Positions 18,168-27,567 of a stretch of 64,000 bases of DNA are shown piece by piece. Positions within the stretch are counted from its first letter, which is position 1. Each line of letters starts with the position of its first letter. The notes beneath the pieces were generated by a model. It did not search any database, was not told the origin of the DNA, and was given only the letters and a program-made list of their open reading frames with translations. The translations under genes were made by a program, and so were the position numbers. Source of the stretch: CBDHGY01 sp965263325 (GTDB taxonomy: Bacteria > Pseudomonadota > Alphaproteobacteria > Caulobacterales > Hyphomonadaceae); contig CBDHGY010000002.1 of the NCBI GenBank assembly GCA_965263325.1, positions 2,046,001-2,110,000 on the forward strand, written 5' to 3'.

Positions 18168-18236
18168 GTTACCGCTTGGCGCGGCCCGTCTGCCTCGTTA
18201 CCCTGCAAGAGACAGAAAAACAAAGGGAGATCGGCA

Positions 18237-19229
18237 ATGAAGGCAGTTCTATCGAAAGAAGTTGGCGGCCCAGACACTCTGGTGATCGAAGATGTACCGA
18301 CGCCGGAACCCGGCAAAGGCCAGGTTCTCGTCGAAGTGAAAGCTGTTGGCGTAAACTTTCCAGATGTTTTGATTATACAGGACCTTTACCAGTTTAAACC
18401 GCCCCGTCCCTTTTCTCCGGGCGGCGAGGTTGCCGGTATTGTGAGCGCGGTCGGTGAAGGCGTTACCAATGTTGAAGTGGGTCAGCGCATTCTAGCCTCT
18501 ACCGGCTCTGGTGGCATGGCGGAATATGTGGTCGCAGGCGCGCACGGCTGTATGCCCATCCCCGACTCGATGCCATTTGAAGAAGCCGCTGCGTTCATCA
18601 TGACCTACGGCACAAGCTATTACGCGTTGAAAGACCGCGGCGATCCCAAGCCGGGCGAGAAACTGCTCGTGCTCGGCGCGGCCGGCGGTGTCGGCCTAGC
18701 TGCGGTCGAGCTCGGTAAAGCGATGGGACTGGAAGTCATCGCAGCCTGCTCAACGCAGGAGAAAGTCGACCTCTGCCTCTCCAAAGGCGCAGATAAAGGC
18801 CTGGTTTATGCCAAGGGTGAGCTCGACCGCGCTGCTCAAAAAGAGATTTCAAACCAAATCAAAGAGGTTTCCGGCGGCGGTGTCGATATTATCTATGACG
18901 CAGTTGGTGGAGCGTACGCAGAACCTTCCTTGCGCGCGATGAATTGGGAAGGCCGATTCCTGGTGATTGGATTCCCAGCCGGGATCCCAAAATTACCGCT
19001 CAACCTGACACTTCTGAAATCCTGTGATGTGCGCGGGGTTTTCTGGGGCGCGGCTGTGGCACGCGACCCTGCGGCGCATGCCCAGAACGTCAAAGAATTG
19101 TTCGCTATGCACGCCGAAGGCAAGATCAAGCCGCATGTCTCGAACACTTATCCGCTAGAGAAAGCAGCCGATGCGATCACTGAACTGATGGAACGCCGCG
19201 CCAAAGGCAAAGTGGTTGTGACGGTTTAG
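18237..19229 (+). CDS. NADPH:quinone oxidoreductase-like zinc-free MDR enzyme
   Basis: A 330-residue medium-chain dehydrogenase/reductase. KAVGVNFPDVLIIQDLYQ and PFSPGGEVAGIV mark the quinone-reductase branch, and VLGAAGGVGLAAVELGKAMG is the NADP-binding Rossmann motif; the catalytic and structural zinc cysteines are absent. Such enzymes reduce quinones or enoyl thioesters in the cytoplasm. GGGAGA at 18226-18231 supports the start. It ends in a 4-base stop-stop overlap (TTAG) with the convergent thioredoxin-fold gene. Confidence 0.9.
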   Translation: MKAVLSKEVGGPDTLVIEDVPTPEPGKGQVLVEVKAVGVNFPDVLIIQDLYQFKPPRPFSPGGEVAGIVSAVGEGVTNVEVGQRILASTGSGGMAEYVVAGAHGCMPIPDSMPFEEAAAFIMTYGTSYYALKDRGDPKPGEKLLVLGAAGGVGLAAVELGKAMGLEVIAACSTQEKVDLCLSKGADKGLVYAKGELDRAAQKEISNQIKEVSGGGVDIIYDAVGGAYAEPSLRAMNWEGRFLVIGFPAGIPKLPLNLTLLKSCDVRGVFWGAAVARDPAAHAQNVKELFAMHAEGKIKPHVSNTYPLEKAADAITELMERRAKGKVVVTV

Positions 19230-19876
19230 CCGCCGTTCACATCCGCTGCCATCGCGATGATTTCTGCATTGGATGGGCGCACAGTGTAATCCGTATCAAC
19301 GAACGTGCCGCGCACTTCACCGCTTGCCGCGAGTGTGATTACTGCTGGATGAGGAATACCGTAAAAGCGAGAGCCTTCTTCTGCGCCCTCATTAAGCAAG
19401 CTATTTGCGATAATCGTCGTTGAATCTGTATCAGATGCGAGTTGATACCCAATGCCGTTGCTCGCGGCGAACTGGCTGAGATCCTTCACGGGGTCATATG
19501 TGATGACGGTCAATTGCATTCCAAGGTTGGCAAGCTCTGACTCAGCTTCTTTTAATTCCACCATCTGCTTCTGGCAGTAAGGGCACCAGGCAGCTGACCG
19601 CGAGAACACAACTACGCCGCCGCCATCAGCAACGAGGTCCGTCAGCTCAATTGGTTGGCCCTCACTGTCGAGCAGTGACGAGACCGGAAGCGGTTCGCCG
19701 ATCACCGGCCCATAGGCGGCCATTTCGACTGCCGCTTCGATTGTTTCCTGAGCATCGGTTTCCGCCTGTTCTGCGGCTTCCGCCTTCGCTTCAAGCTCAG
19801 CGTCATCTATATCGCTCGAACAAGCCGCGACTGGTAGCAACGCCAGAACACCGGCAAGTGTCATTTTCCGAACCAT
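19226..19876 (-). CDS. AhpC/TSA-type thioredoxin-fold lipoprotein
   Basis: A 216-residue protein with a lipobox (PVAAC) and an acidic, Ala/Glu-rich linker to about residue 50. A peroxiredoxin-like domain carries AAWCPYCQKQM, a CPYC pair where bacterioferritin-comigratory-type enzymes have their peroxidatic Cys, followed by the ITYDP strand and the cis-Pro HPAVITL. It would act as a periplasmic thiol peroxidase or disulfide reductant; which of these is uncertain. Confidence 0.82.
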   Translation of the reverse strand: MVRKMTLAGVLALLPVAACSSDIDDAELEAKAEAAEQAETDAQETIEAAVEMAAYGPVIGEPLPVSSLLDSEGQPIELTDLVADGGGVVVFSRSAAWCPYCQKQMVELKEAESELANLGMQLTVITYDPVKDLSQFAASNGIGYQLASDTDSTTIIANSLLNEGAEEGSRFYGIPHPAVITLAASGEVRGTFVDTDYTVRPSNAEIIAMAADVNGG

Positions 19877-19937
19877 GTGGAACTCCTTTAGAATCTTGCC
19901 GCCATATAGCCGAAGGCCGGCGCACAGCGAAGGTTAC

Positions 19938-20495
19938 TCACGCGTCTGTGATGAAACGTTTTCGGTTTTCACGCCACTGGTCTGCTGTCTGTCCGTAGAC
20001 ATCCCACATCATGCCCTCAAACGGTGGAGGCGTTGCAGCCTTTCGCAAATATTGAGATCCAAGCCTCTCGCAGACCCTAATCGAGGCGGCGTTTTCCGGA
20101 AGGATCGTGTGGATGATTTCGGTCCAACCAAGCTCGTTGACGACATAATCCATACATGCAGCCGCACCTTCAGTTGCGTATCCCTTCCCCCATGCAGCGC
20201 GCGACAGACCCCAGCCGATTTCTGTTCCCGGCCATCCTTCTGGCATCCACGGACCAAGACGGCCAACCCATGTGCCACTCGATTTCTCAATGATCGAAAA
20301 CATGGAGAAGCCGCGGATCGTCCATGCACCAACCAACGCGCAAACGCTGCGCCAGGTCAGCTCGGAGCCCATCACACCGCCAAGATACTCCATTACGACC
20401 GGATCTGCATGAAACGCGTTCCATGACTCCAGGTCCTCCCGCGCCGGTGGGCGCAGGATCAGGCGATCCGTTTCGAGGGTTGGACCCATCGACAT
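19938..20495 (-). CDS. GNAT-family N-acetyltransferase (RimJ/RimL-like)
   Basis: A 185-residue acetyltransferase. LETDRLILRPPAREDL opens the RimJ/RimL subgroup, GWGLSRAAWGKGYATEGAAA is the acetyl-CoA-binding motif A, and the ENAASIRVCERLG helix follows. Substrate unknown. The ATG overlaps the stop of mdh (TAATG), so it is translated from the mdh message; Met3 is an alternative start. Confidence 0.85.
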   Translation of the reverse strand: MSMGPTLETDRLILRPPAREDLESWNAFHADPVVMEYLGGVMGSELTWRSVCALVGAWTIRGFSMFSIIEKSSGTWVGRLGPWMPEGWPGTEIGWGLSRAAWGKGYATEGAAACMDYVVNELGWTEIIHTILPENAASIRVCERLGSQYLRKAATPPPFEGMMWDVYGQTADQWRENRKRFITDA

Positions 20496-21460
20496 TAGCT
20501 CGCGAGAGACGGCTCCATCGCGATGCAGTCATCAATCAATTTCTGAACGGCCGCAACAGACGTATCGAACATTGCCTGTTCTTCATCGTTGAAATCAAAT
20601 TCCACGATTTTTTCTGCGCCGCCAGCACCGATCAAAGTTGGGACGCCGACATACATGCCGTCGACTTTGTACTCACCCTTGCAGAATGCTGCAGAAGGCA
20701 AAACGCGCTTCTGGTCAAACAAGTATGATTTAGCCATCGCAATCGCGGACTCGGCGGGGGCGTAATATGCAGAGCCAGTCTTAAGCAGGGCGACAATCTC
20801 TCCGCCGCCTTTGCGTGTGCGCATAACGATCGCGTCAAGTTCTTCCTGCGTCATCCAACCTTGCTTCACAAGCTGCGGGAGCGGCAAACCGCCGACGGTT
20901 GAGTGGCGCACCATTGGCACCATGGAATCGCCATGACCGGCCAGCGTCCAGGCCTGAATATCTGCAACAGATACGCCTGTCTTTTCAGAAAGGAAGTAAG
21001 CAAAGCGTGAGCTATCCAGAACGCCTGCCATGCCCACTACCATGTTTGTTGGTAGACCAGAGAATTGCTGCAGCGCCCAAACCATCGCGTCCAGCGGATT
21101 GGTGATACAGATCACGAACGCGCCGGGGCAGTTCGCTTTAATGCCATCGCCGACCGCTTTCATTACGCCGAGGTTTTTCGAGACAAGATCGTCCCGGCTC
21201 ATGCCGGGTTTACGCGGGAAACCAGCCGTTACGATACAAACATCCGCGCCAGCAATGTCGGCGTAGTCATTCGCACCTTTCAGCTCCACTGAGCCATTAA
21301 ACACAGGTGTCGATTCGCAAAGATCGAGAGCCTTGCCCTGCGGCATGCCTTCGAAAATATCAAAAAGAACAATGTCACCAAGCTCTTCGCGCGCCGCAAT
21401 ATGCGCGAGCGTGCCGCCAATCATACCAGATCCGATCATTGCAATCTTTTTGCGCGCCAT
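20495..21460 (-). CDS. mdh: malate dehydrogenase (NAD), LDH-like type
   Basis: A 321-residue TCA-cycle enzyme that interconverts malate and oxaloacetate. GSGMIGGTLAHI is the NAD-binding loop, AGFPRKPGMSRDDL carries the substrate arginines, ITNPLDAMV follows, and the catalytic His is in LAGHGDSMVP. The sequence is of the LDH-like MDH group normal for alphaproteobacteria. An acetyltransferase gene overlaps its stop codon. Confidence 0.96.
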   Translation of the reverse strand: MARKKIAMIGSGMIGGTLAHIAAREELGDIVLFDIFEGMPQGKALDLCESTPVFNGSVELKGANDYADIAGADVCIVTAGFPRKPGMSRDDLVSKNLGVMKAVGDGIKANCPGAFVICITNPLDAMVWALQQFSGLPTNMVVGMAGVLDSSRFAYFLSEKTGVSVADIQAWTLAGHGDSMVPMVRHSTVGGLPLPQLVKQGWMTQEELDAIVMRTRKGGGEIVALLKTGSAYYAPAESAIAMAKSYLFDQKRVLPSAAFCKGEYKVDGMYVGVPTLIGAGGAEKIVEFDFNDEEQAMFDTSVAAVQKLIDDCIAMEPSLAS

Positions 21461-21596
21461 GTGGGCCTCTCCATCAGCTTTGTGTAAGTTGGCCGCTGCC
21501 TAACCGATGGGACGCTAAGGCGCAATGGGGCAGACTATTTGGAATTGGCTACGTTGTGTTCATCCATCAATGGGCTGATATAGACGAAACTCAAAA

Positions 21597-22658
21597 TTAG
21601 GCTGCGCCGGCCCGCACTGCGCGTCGCACCGCGCGTGCTTCCCGGAATGTTACGAGACGTTCCTTGCCCTCGTCCCAGAGCTTCAGACGAGCGAACTTGA
21701 AGCTCTCCCACAATGTGATGCGGGAGACGTCCTTCAGTTCTGGGTGATCCCTCAGGACTTGAGGCAGTCTGTAGAACGGGATGGCGCTTGAGACATGATG
21801 GACATGATGCACGCCGATATTGCCTGACATCCAATTCAGTATCCAAGGGAGCTTATAATAGGAGCTGCCCTGCAGAGCGGCATCTTCATGAGTCCAATCG
21901 CTGCTACGCGACCAATGCGTTTCATCAAATTGGTGCTGCACGTAAAATAGCCAAACGCCGACAGATGATGTCAACGCGATGATCAAAGTGCCAACGAGCA
22001 AGAATTGCCACCAACCCATAAAATACATTGCCGGGAGTGCGATCGCCAGGATGCCGGCATTCGTCCACATAGTGGACGGCCAGTTGTTCCGGGTCTTCAA
22101 CCCACCGATCGGAAGGCGCTGCTGTAAGAGAAAGATGTAAACCGGGCCAAATCCAAACAAGACGAGCGGGTGGCGCACAGCCTTGTAACCGAGCCGGCCA
22201 AGCCAACCCTTTGCGTTGTATTCCTCAACTGTAAGCGTCCAGACATCCCCAATGCCACGCTTGTCGAGATTGCCGGATGTGGCGTGATGAAAGGCGTGTG
22301 AGTATTTCCAGAAATCATAAGGGGTCACGGTCAGAAGGCCGATAAATCGCCCCACCCAATCATTAGCTCTGCGTGATGAGAACATCGAGCCATGGCCGCA
22401 ATCATGCTGAATGATGAACAGCCGCACCAAAAATGCAGATGCGGGAATAACCGCTAGCGGGATAAGCCAAACACTGATCGAAATCATCCACGCCGCTAAG
22501 AACCAGCAAGCAATATAAGGCACCAGCGTAATCACCAATTCGGTGACAGCGCGCCCGTCACTCGCTTGACGATACTGCGCAAGTTTGGTGCGCCAACTCG
22601 TCGGCGACTTTTGGACTGGCTCGGATGCGGAAGCGACCGCTGGCATTGCTTGGTTCAT
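21597..22658 (-). CDS. membrane fatty acid desaturase
   Basis: About 353 residues with several hydrophobic helices and the three His boxes of membrane di-iron desaturases: HDCGH, HAFHH and HHVHH. This pattern is that of acyl-lipid delta-12/DesA-like enzymes that introduce double bonds into membrane lipids, but the position and substrate cannot be told. Start 22658 is chosen over 22697, which adds a basic 13-residue extension. The 148-base gap upstream, before zapE, is AT-rich and presumably holds its promoter. Confidence 0.88.
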   Translation of the reverse strand: MNQAMPAVASASEPVQKSPTSWRTKLAQYRQASDGRAVTELVITLVPYIACWFLAAWMISISVWLIPLAVIPASAFLVRLFIIQHDCGHGSMFSSRRANDWVGRFIGLLTVTPYDFWKYSHAFHHATSGNLDKRGIGDVWTLTVEEYNAKGWLGRLGYKAVRHPLVLFGFGPVYIFLLQQRLPIGGLKTRNNWPSTMWTNAGILAIALPAMYFMGWWQFLLVGTLIIALTSSVGVWLFYVQHQFDETHWSRSSDWTHEDAALQGSSYYKLPWILNWMSGNIGVHHVHHVSSAIPFYRLPQVLRDHPELKDVSRITLWESFKFARLKLWDEGKERLVTFREARAVRRAVRAGAA

Positions 22659-22805
22659 TCTGATCGTTCGCCTTTCATTTGGCCGGAGCCCCGTCACTGG
22701 TCTACTTCTTAAACATCTGCAGCAAGATGCGTCACTCTGCGGCTATCAGCTTGACGGCTAAAACCGTAGGGATGAACTTCTTAACCAAATGTAACTTTTT
22801 GGTAT

Positions 22806-23930
22806 TCAGGTATTCGCCTTCTGGCGCTCTTCCGCAAGATAGTCGGCAGAGCGCATTTCATACAATCGGCTCGCTGTTCGTTTAAACTCGAAAGCACCCT
22901 TGCCATCGGGATATAAGGCATCAGGTTCCGCAGCTGCGGAAGCGACCAAATTTATCCGGCCCTCGTAGAGCGCGTCGATTAGAGAAACGAAACGTGCTGC
23001 CTCGTTGCTATTTTCTGGCGTAAGCATTGGAATGTCGTCAATCATGATCGTATGATAGTGCGAAGCGATTTCGAGGTAATCGCGCGGTCCAAGCGGCCTT
23101 GCACATAGATCTTCAAAAGTGAACCGCGCCACCCCCGCAGCGCTCGCTGGCACGGGGACTGTCCGTCCCTTGACGCTGAGCTCGCATGCCAGGGGCTGCG
23201 CGTTAAGTGTCAGTCGCCGCCAGGCATCGTCCATCGCCTCGCGAGCATTTGATCCCAACGGTGAATGCCAAACCGGTTTCTCAATCAGGCGCTCGAGCCG
23301 GTAATCCCGGTCTGAAGCAAGTTCGAATACCTCACATGCACCGCGCAAAATGTCGATAAACGGCAGGAAGAGTTCCCGGCTTATTCCTCGCTTGTAAAGA
23401 TCTCCAGGTTCTCGGTTCGAAGTCGCGACCACGGTTACGCCGCGCTCAAACAAAGCTTCGAACAGACGCGACAAAATCATGGCATCAGCAATCTGAGTGA
23501 CCTGAAATTCATCGAAACAGAGCAGCTTGGCCTCTGACGCGATCTTTTTCGCGGCTGGCGCGATCGGATCATCCGCGGCATTTTTCACCCGGTGAGGCGA
23601 GCGCTTGCGAGCATCTTCATCAAGGGCACGCCAATCAGCGAGAAAGTCGTGCACGTCACGCATAAAAGCGTGGAAGTGAACCCGTCGCTTGCGCTCAACA
23701 TTTGCCGCATCGAAGAACATGTCCATGAGCATGGATTTTCCGCGCCCGACGCCGCCCCAAAGATATAGCCCGCGCACTTTCTCTGGCTTGGAAAAGAAGC
23801 CACCTTTTTTTGCGCTCGTCAGTCGGTGCGCAAGATCATCTAGCAGGCGCGCCGCTTCAGCTTGAGCAGCATCAAATGTGATCAGTCCGCGCTCTATACG
23901 GCTTTCATAGCGATCCAGAAGCGCGCCCAT
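22806..23930 (-). CDS. zapE: cell division ATPase ZapE (AFG1 family)
   Basis: A 374-residue AAA-type ATPase. Walker A is LWGGVGRGKSMLMDMFF, Walker B LLCFDEFQVTQIADAM, and VATSNREPGDLYKRG is the sensor region, all characteristic of the AFG1/ZapE family. ZapE associates with the Z-ring in Escherichia coli; mitochondrial relatives handle misfolded proteins. A rhomboid protease gene ends 3 bases upstream in the same operon. Confidence 0.92.
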   Translation of the reverse strand: MGALLDRYESRIERGLITFDAAQAEAARLLDDLAHRLTSAKKGGFFSKPEKVRGLYLWGGVGRGKSMLMDMFFDAANVERKRRVHFHAFMRDVHDFLADWRALDEDARKRSPHRVKNAADDPIAPAAKKIASEAKLLCFDEFQVTQIADAMILSRLFEALFERGVTVVATSNREPGDLYKRGISRELFLPFIDILRGACEVFELASDRDYRLERLIEKPVWHSPLGSNAREAMDDAWRRLTLNAQPLACELSVKGRTVPVPASAAGVARFTFEDLCARPLGPRDYLEIASHYHTIMIDDIPMLTPENSNEAARFVSLIDALYEGRINLVASAAAEPDALYPDGKGAFEFKRTASRLYEMRSADYLAEERQKANT

Positions 23931-23933
23931 GGA

Positions 23934-24560
23934 TCACATCATTCCCATTGCTTGAGAGATTTTGCGAATGAAGCTCGACCAAACTTCGGGCCGAAGAACA
24001 ATCGTTGCCGCAAGACCAGCGAGCGCGCCACCGAGATGCGCTTCGTGCCCAATGATCTTGTTTTCATTTTGTGACAGCATCGCACTGATCAGAATAAACC
24101 CAATCGCAAAAACGGCGGCTGGCATGGGCAGGATGCCAAACAGGTAAAGCTGAGCCAGCGGAATAAACAAACATGTCCCGATCATTACGCCAGATACTGC
24201 GCCCGACGCGCCAAGTGCGCGATAATCGGGGTTTCGAAAGTTCTCCATATACGCCCAGGCTGAACCGCCAATAAGAGACGCCGCATAAACGATGGCAAAC
24301 CCTGTCGACCCGAGAACGAGTGGATTTTCCAGAACGCGCCCGAACATCCAAAGTACGTACATATTCAACAGCAAGTGAATACCATTCAAATGTAAGAAGC
24401 CCGACGTAATGCCGCGGTCCCATTCGTTCCGGTTTTTCATCGGGTCAATATGAAACAGGCCGCGCGTCATGATCGGCTCATTCTGCCAAGCCGCAATACT
24501 TGCGATGACGTTGAGAACGATCAAAGTAGTCGTCACCGGCATTTGAGCGAGCTGTTCCAT
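23934..24560 (-). CDS. rhomboid-family intramembrane serine protease
   Basis: About 208 residues with six or seven hydrophobic helices. The catalytic Ser lies in GASGAVSG and the His in GHEAHLGG, the dyad of rhomboids; HLLLNMYVLWMFG is the L1-loop helix with the conserved N-x-x-x-L/W pattern. It would cut transmembrane substrates in the inner membrane. Start 24560 is preferred over 24575 since GAGG lies just upstream. It is followed by zapE. Confidence 0.92.
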   Translation of the reverse strand: MEQLAQMPVTTTLIVLNVIASIAAWQNEPIMTRGLFHIDPMKNRNEWDRGITSGFLHLNGIHLLLNMYVLWMFGRVLENPLVLGSTGFAIVYAASLIGGSAWAYMENFRNPDYRALGASGAVSGVMIGTCLFIPLAQLYLFGILPMPAAVFAIGFILISAMLSQNENKIIGHEAHLGGALAGLAATIVLRPEVWSSFIRKISQAMGMM

Positions 24561-24572
24561 TCTTGCCTCATA

Positions 24573-24606
24573 CAATAAAACAACAGGCCCGGAAGCCCCG
24601 GACCTG
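24573..24606 (-). terminator. intrinsic terminator of the receiver gene
   Basis: On the minus strand CAGGTCCGG-GGCTT-CCGGGCCTG (24606-24584) folds into a strong stem and is followed by TTGTTTTATTG. It ends the response-regulator transcript just before the rhomboid start. Confidence 0.75.
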
Positions 24607-24644
24607 CTGCAAAAGAGTTCTGTCAGGAGATAGGGATGAGGGGC

Positions 24645-25076
24645 TTATGCCGCAATCGCGCCCGCGTCTGGCTCGATCATCATATTGAGCAAAAATTCCT
24701 CGAAGGACGCAGGCCGCTGAATAAACTTGTTGAAGGGAATCGCAGCCTTACTGATCGCCTCAGGCGCGATATTACATCCAAAGGCACGCGCATTCGCCAC
24801 AGCTTCGTCGCGCCCTTCGCTGCCCGAGACCACGCCGATCCGATACTTGCCCATATTCGCCATCCGCGCGATTGTCATATCGCCGTCGATGCTGTCAGGA
24901 AGCGTCAGGTCGAGAACAACAAGATCGAACCGCTCCAAACGCACGCGCGATTCTGCTTCCATGAGCGTCGACGCTGTAACCAGATCTACTTGCACGCGGT
25001 TGCGCGCAGCCTTATCCGCAGCGATCGCCAACATATCGCGTACCGGTTCGTGATCCTCAACCCAAAGGACTTTCAT
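24645..25076 (-). CDS. single-domain response regulator
   Basis: A 143-residue receiver with no output domain: the acidic EDHE near the N-terminus, phospho-acceptor Asp in VVLDLTLPD, and SGSEG as the switch region. The usual Lys near the end seems to be in AISKAAIPFNKF. It must act by protein-protein contact, as a phospho-sink or motor/kinase regulator. No kinase adjoins. A strong terminator follows, and two copies of an 11-bp repeat lie at its start. Confidence 0.85.
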   Translation of the reverse strand: MKVLWVEDHEPVRDMLAIAADKAARNRVQVDLVTASTLMEAESRVRLERFDLVVLDLTLPDSIDGDMTIARMANMGKYRIGVVSGSEGRDEAVANARAFGCNIAPEAISKAAIPFNKFIQRPASFEEFLLNMMIEPDAGAIAA

Positions 25077-25112
25077 ACTCTACTCCAACTCTACAATAAA
25101 AATACTCTACTC
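25075..25112. repeat. 11-bp direct repeat around the receiver gene start
   Basis: ATACTCTACTC occurs at 25075-25085 and again at 25102-25112, with a partial copy (AACTCTAC, 25088-25095) between. On the minus strand the first copy contains the GGAGTAGAGT ribosome-binding region and the start codon, so the repeats lie in the messenger leader. Possible binding sites for an RNA- or DNA-binding protein. Confidence 0.45.
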
Positions 25113-25296
25113 AGTTCAGACCCGGTCAGCCCCCAGATCCTTAACTTGAGACCATAATGCCTTAGCGAAGTTGCGGCTTGGTAAAGCAGACATGACCAAA
25201 GTATTGAAATTGTGATTTATTTGGGGTGGCGTGCAAAAAAATGCGCTATGGGCTACACTGAAAGGTGATTCACGAAGGGCCCCGCTTCCAAACACC

Positions 25297-26205
25297 ATGA
25301 CTGATAATTCAACAACCGCTCCTGTTCCACAAAAAACGGAAAAAAAACCATCGGCTTTTGATATTCCGCACACGGAAGATAAGCACATTATTGATGTGAT
25401 GATTGAGGAGCGCTGCCCGTCCTTTGTCAGTCATTGGTCATGGCCTGTTATGCGCCCGATCATATTTCGATCTCTCGGTTATAAAAAAGCGGTCCGCACT
25501 GCCGACAAGTTGAGAACAATGAACGGCGAAGATTCCTATGATTATCTGGCCGAGGAACTGGGTTTCGTGTTGGATGTAAGTAATCTTGACCGCGTACCAG
25601 AAACGGGACGATGCGTTGTCGTTGCAAATCATCCGACTGGGTTGGCTGATGGACCTGCGGTATGGAAAGCCTTACGCAAGCGACGCAAGGACATCATGTT
25701 TTTCGCCAATGCGGATCTAATGCGGGTCAATCCAAAGTTTGCTGATGTTACGATCCCGATTGAATGGGTCGTCGAAAAACGCTCACCCGCCAAAACACGC
25801 GAAACGCTCAAACTCGCAAGTGAAGCTTTTGCGCAAGAAATGTGCATCGTGATTTTTCCTTCTGGAAAGCTTGCGAAAATGATCGATGGCAAATTTACCG
25901 AAATGGAGTGGTTCCCAACGGCTGTATCGCTCTCGCGAAAGAAGAAAGCCCCAGTGATCCCACTGCATATTGATGCGCGCAACTCACGGACATTCTATTT
26001 TTTCTCAAAATTCAGCGGCGAATTGCGAGACATTACTTTGTTCAGAGAGTTGCTGAACAAGAAAGGTTCAAAGTTCGGAATGCACTTCGGACCTGCCCTG
26101 TCACACGAGAAACTCGCCGGAGACGCGAACGACATCACTGAGCGACTGAGAGATCATGTCGCTTATGAGATGGCAAATGATCCGCACACTTCATTTATTC
26201 CGTAG
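25297..26205 (+). CDS. 1-acyl-sn-glycerol-3-phosphate acyltransferase-like protein
   Basis: About 302 residues of the PlsC/hemolysin-type acyltransferase family. VVVANHPTGLADG is the catalytic His/Asp motif and VIFPSGKLAK is motif III (the FPxG block). A polar N-terminal region of about 80 residues precedes the fold; no clear signal peptide. Members transfer acyl groups to lysophospholipids or ornithine lipids. A GTG at 25231 would add 22 residues; ATG 25297 is favoured. Confidence 0.8.
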   Translation: MTDNSTTAPVPQKTEKKPSAFDIPHTEDKHIIDVMIEERCPSFVSHWSWPVMRPIIFRSLGYKKAVRTADKLRTMNGEDSYDYLAEELGFVLDVSNLDRVPETGRCVVVANHPTGLADGPAVWKALRKRRKDIMFFANADLMRVNPKFADVTIPIEWVVEKRSPAKTRETLKLASEAFAQEMCIVIFPSGKLAKMIDGKFTEMEWFPTAVSLSRKKKAPVIPLHIDARNSRTFYFFSKFSGELRDITLFRELLNKKGSKFGMHFGPALSHEKLAGDANDITERLRDHVAYEMANDPHTSFIP

Positions 26206-26294
26206 TTTACAGCAAATTTTGCAGTTTCCCTCTCGTGGCCGCGCTCAATTTTAGGTATGCGTGAGATCGTATAGCTGATGGAGAGGTAAAACTT

Positions 26295-27470
26295 ATGCTG
26301 GACAATTTTATGGACGTCTTGAATGAGTGGGGGCCGAGAGTGGCTTACGCTATTCTCATTCTTTTCGTCGCTTACATCGTCGCCTTGATCGTTCGTTGGT
26401 TGATTGGAAAAGCCATCGACGAACTAGGCTTTGCAAAAAAAGCAAACGAGAATGCACCGGCCGGATCAAAATCTGTCGGAGCACAGCTCGCAAGCGCTGG
26501 CTTCTGGCTGACAATGCTTATCGGTATTGTTCAGGCAGCGCGCACACTTGGCGCAACAGTCATTTCGGATGCGCTGGATAACATCATCAACCCGATCACA
26601 GCCTATCTTCCAAACGTTGTCGGAGCGGCATTGATCTTTGGTATCTTTGCCATCCTGGCAAATGTTGTGAAAATTGCATTCAAAGCGATCTTCGCGCCGA
26701 CAGATGCATTGCCGGAGAAATTCGGTCTTGCTGAGGGCCCTACAAATATTTCGGGCATCATGTCGATTGTCGGCTCCAGCATCCTTTTGATCGTTGGAAC
26801 CATTCAGGCGCTTGATACGCTCAAAATGGAAGCGATTTCCGATCCAGTGAACGGCGTGCTGAACTCGATCCTGACAGCCATTCCAAAGATCTTGTTTGCA
26901 GCACTGATCCTGACGGCATTTGTCTTCATTGCACGTCTTGTATCGAAACTTGCGAAATCTACGTTGCCTGGTTTTGGCGTTGATGAGGCCGTTTCTAATC
27001 TCGGGATTCTCAAAGGCGCTGACGGCGGCCTGAAAGCGTCATCCGTGATCGCCAATCTCGCAACATTCTTTATCACGCTGCTCGGTCTGATTTCCGCGGT
27101 GAACGTGCTTGGCATCAATACACTGACAAGCGCCTTCAACGAAGTGCTGACCATGGGTGCTCAGATTGCCTTCGGCGCCGTGATTATCTTTGCAGGTGCA
27201 TTCATTGCGAACCTCGTTTCGAATGCAATGAAGTCAGCTGGCGGTGACGCAACTGACATGGCTGCCAATGTGATGAAGTGGGTGATCATCGTGTTCACGA
27301 CAATCCTCGGCATCTCGCGCATGGGCCTCGACCCAACTGGCGGCACGTTCATTCTTGATATTGCAAAGTATCTTGTCATTGGCGGCGCAGCCGGACTCGC
27401 CATTGCGTTTGGGTGGGGCGGCAAGGATTGGGCAGCTGCACAACTCGAGCGCTTCAAACCAACGAAGTAG
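26295..27470 (+). CDS. channel-like protein with conserved TM-helix repeats
   Basis: A 391-residue integral membrane protein with about ten hydrophobic helices. It shows internal repeats of a helix-loop-helix unit, for example at about residues 101-130, 192-220 and 285-315, each an amphipathic segment then a helix with A/G-x-x-I spacing. This is the conserved TM-helix repeat associated with mechanosensitive-channel-like proteins. The soluble beta-domain of MscS is missing, so gating is uncertain. GGAGAGG at 26281-26287 supports the start, and a strong terminator ends the unit. Confidence 0.82.
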   Translation: MLDNFMDVLNEWGPRVAYAILILFVAYIVALIVRWLIGKAIDELGFAKKANENAPAGSKSVGAQLASAGFWLTMLIGIVQAARTLGATVISDALDNIINPITAYLPNVVGAALIFGIFAILANVVKIAFKAIFAPTDALPEKFGLAEGPTNISGIMSIVGSSILLIVGTIQALDTLKMEAISDPVNGVLNSILTAIPKILFAALILTAFVFIARLVSKLAKSTLPGFGVDEAVSNLGILKGADGGLKASSVIANLATFFITLLGLISAVNVLGINTLTSAFNEVLTMGAQIAFGAVIIFAGAFIANLVSNAMKSAGGDATDMAANVMKWVIIVFTTILGISRMGLDPTGGTFILDIAKYLVIGGAAGLAIAFGWGGKDWAAAQLERFKPTK

Positions 27471-27506
27471 GACGGAATAAAAAGGGCAGAATGCCCGGCA
27501 AGAAGG

Positions 27507-27540
27507 AAGGGCGGCGCTTCAGGGGGCCGCCCTTTTTTAA
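27507..27540 (+). terminator. intrinsic terminator of the channel-like gene
   Basis: AAGGGCGGC (27507-27515) pairs with GCCGCCCTT (27526-27534) and runs into TTTTTT. A classic rho-independent terminator 36 bases after the stop codon. Confidence 0.88.
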
Positions 27541-27567
27541 TCAGCCCTGGTCGGCTATGAATTTGAT

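Noticed and set aside
26295..27470. Internal repeats as a DNA repeat array
   Set aside because: The similarity is at protein level (TM-helix repeats), not at DNA level.
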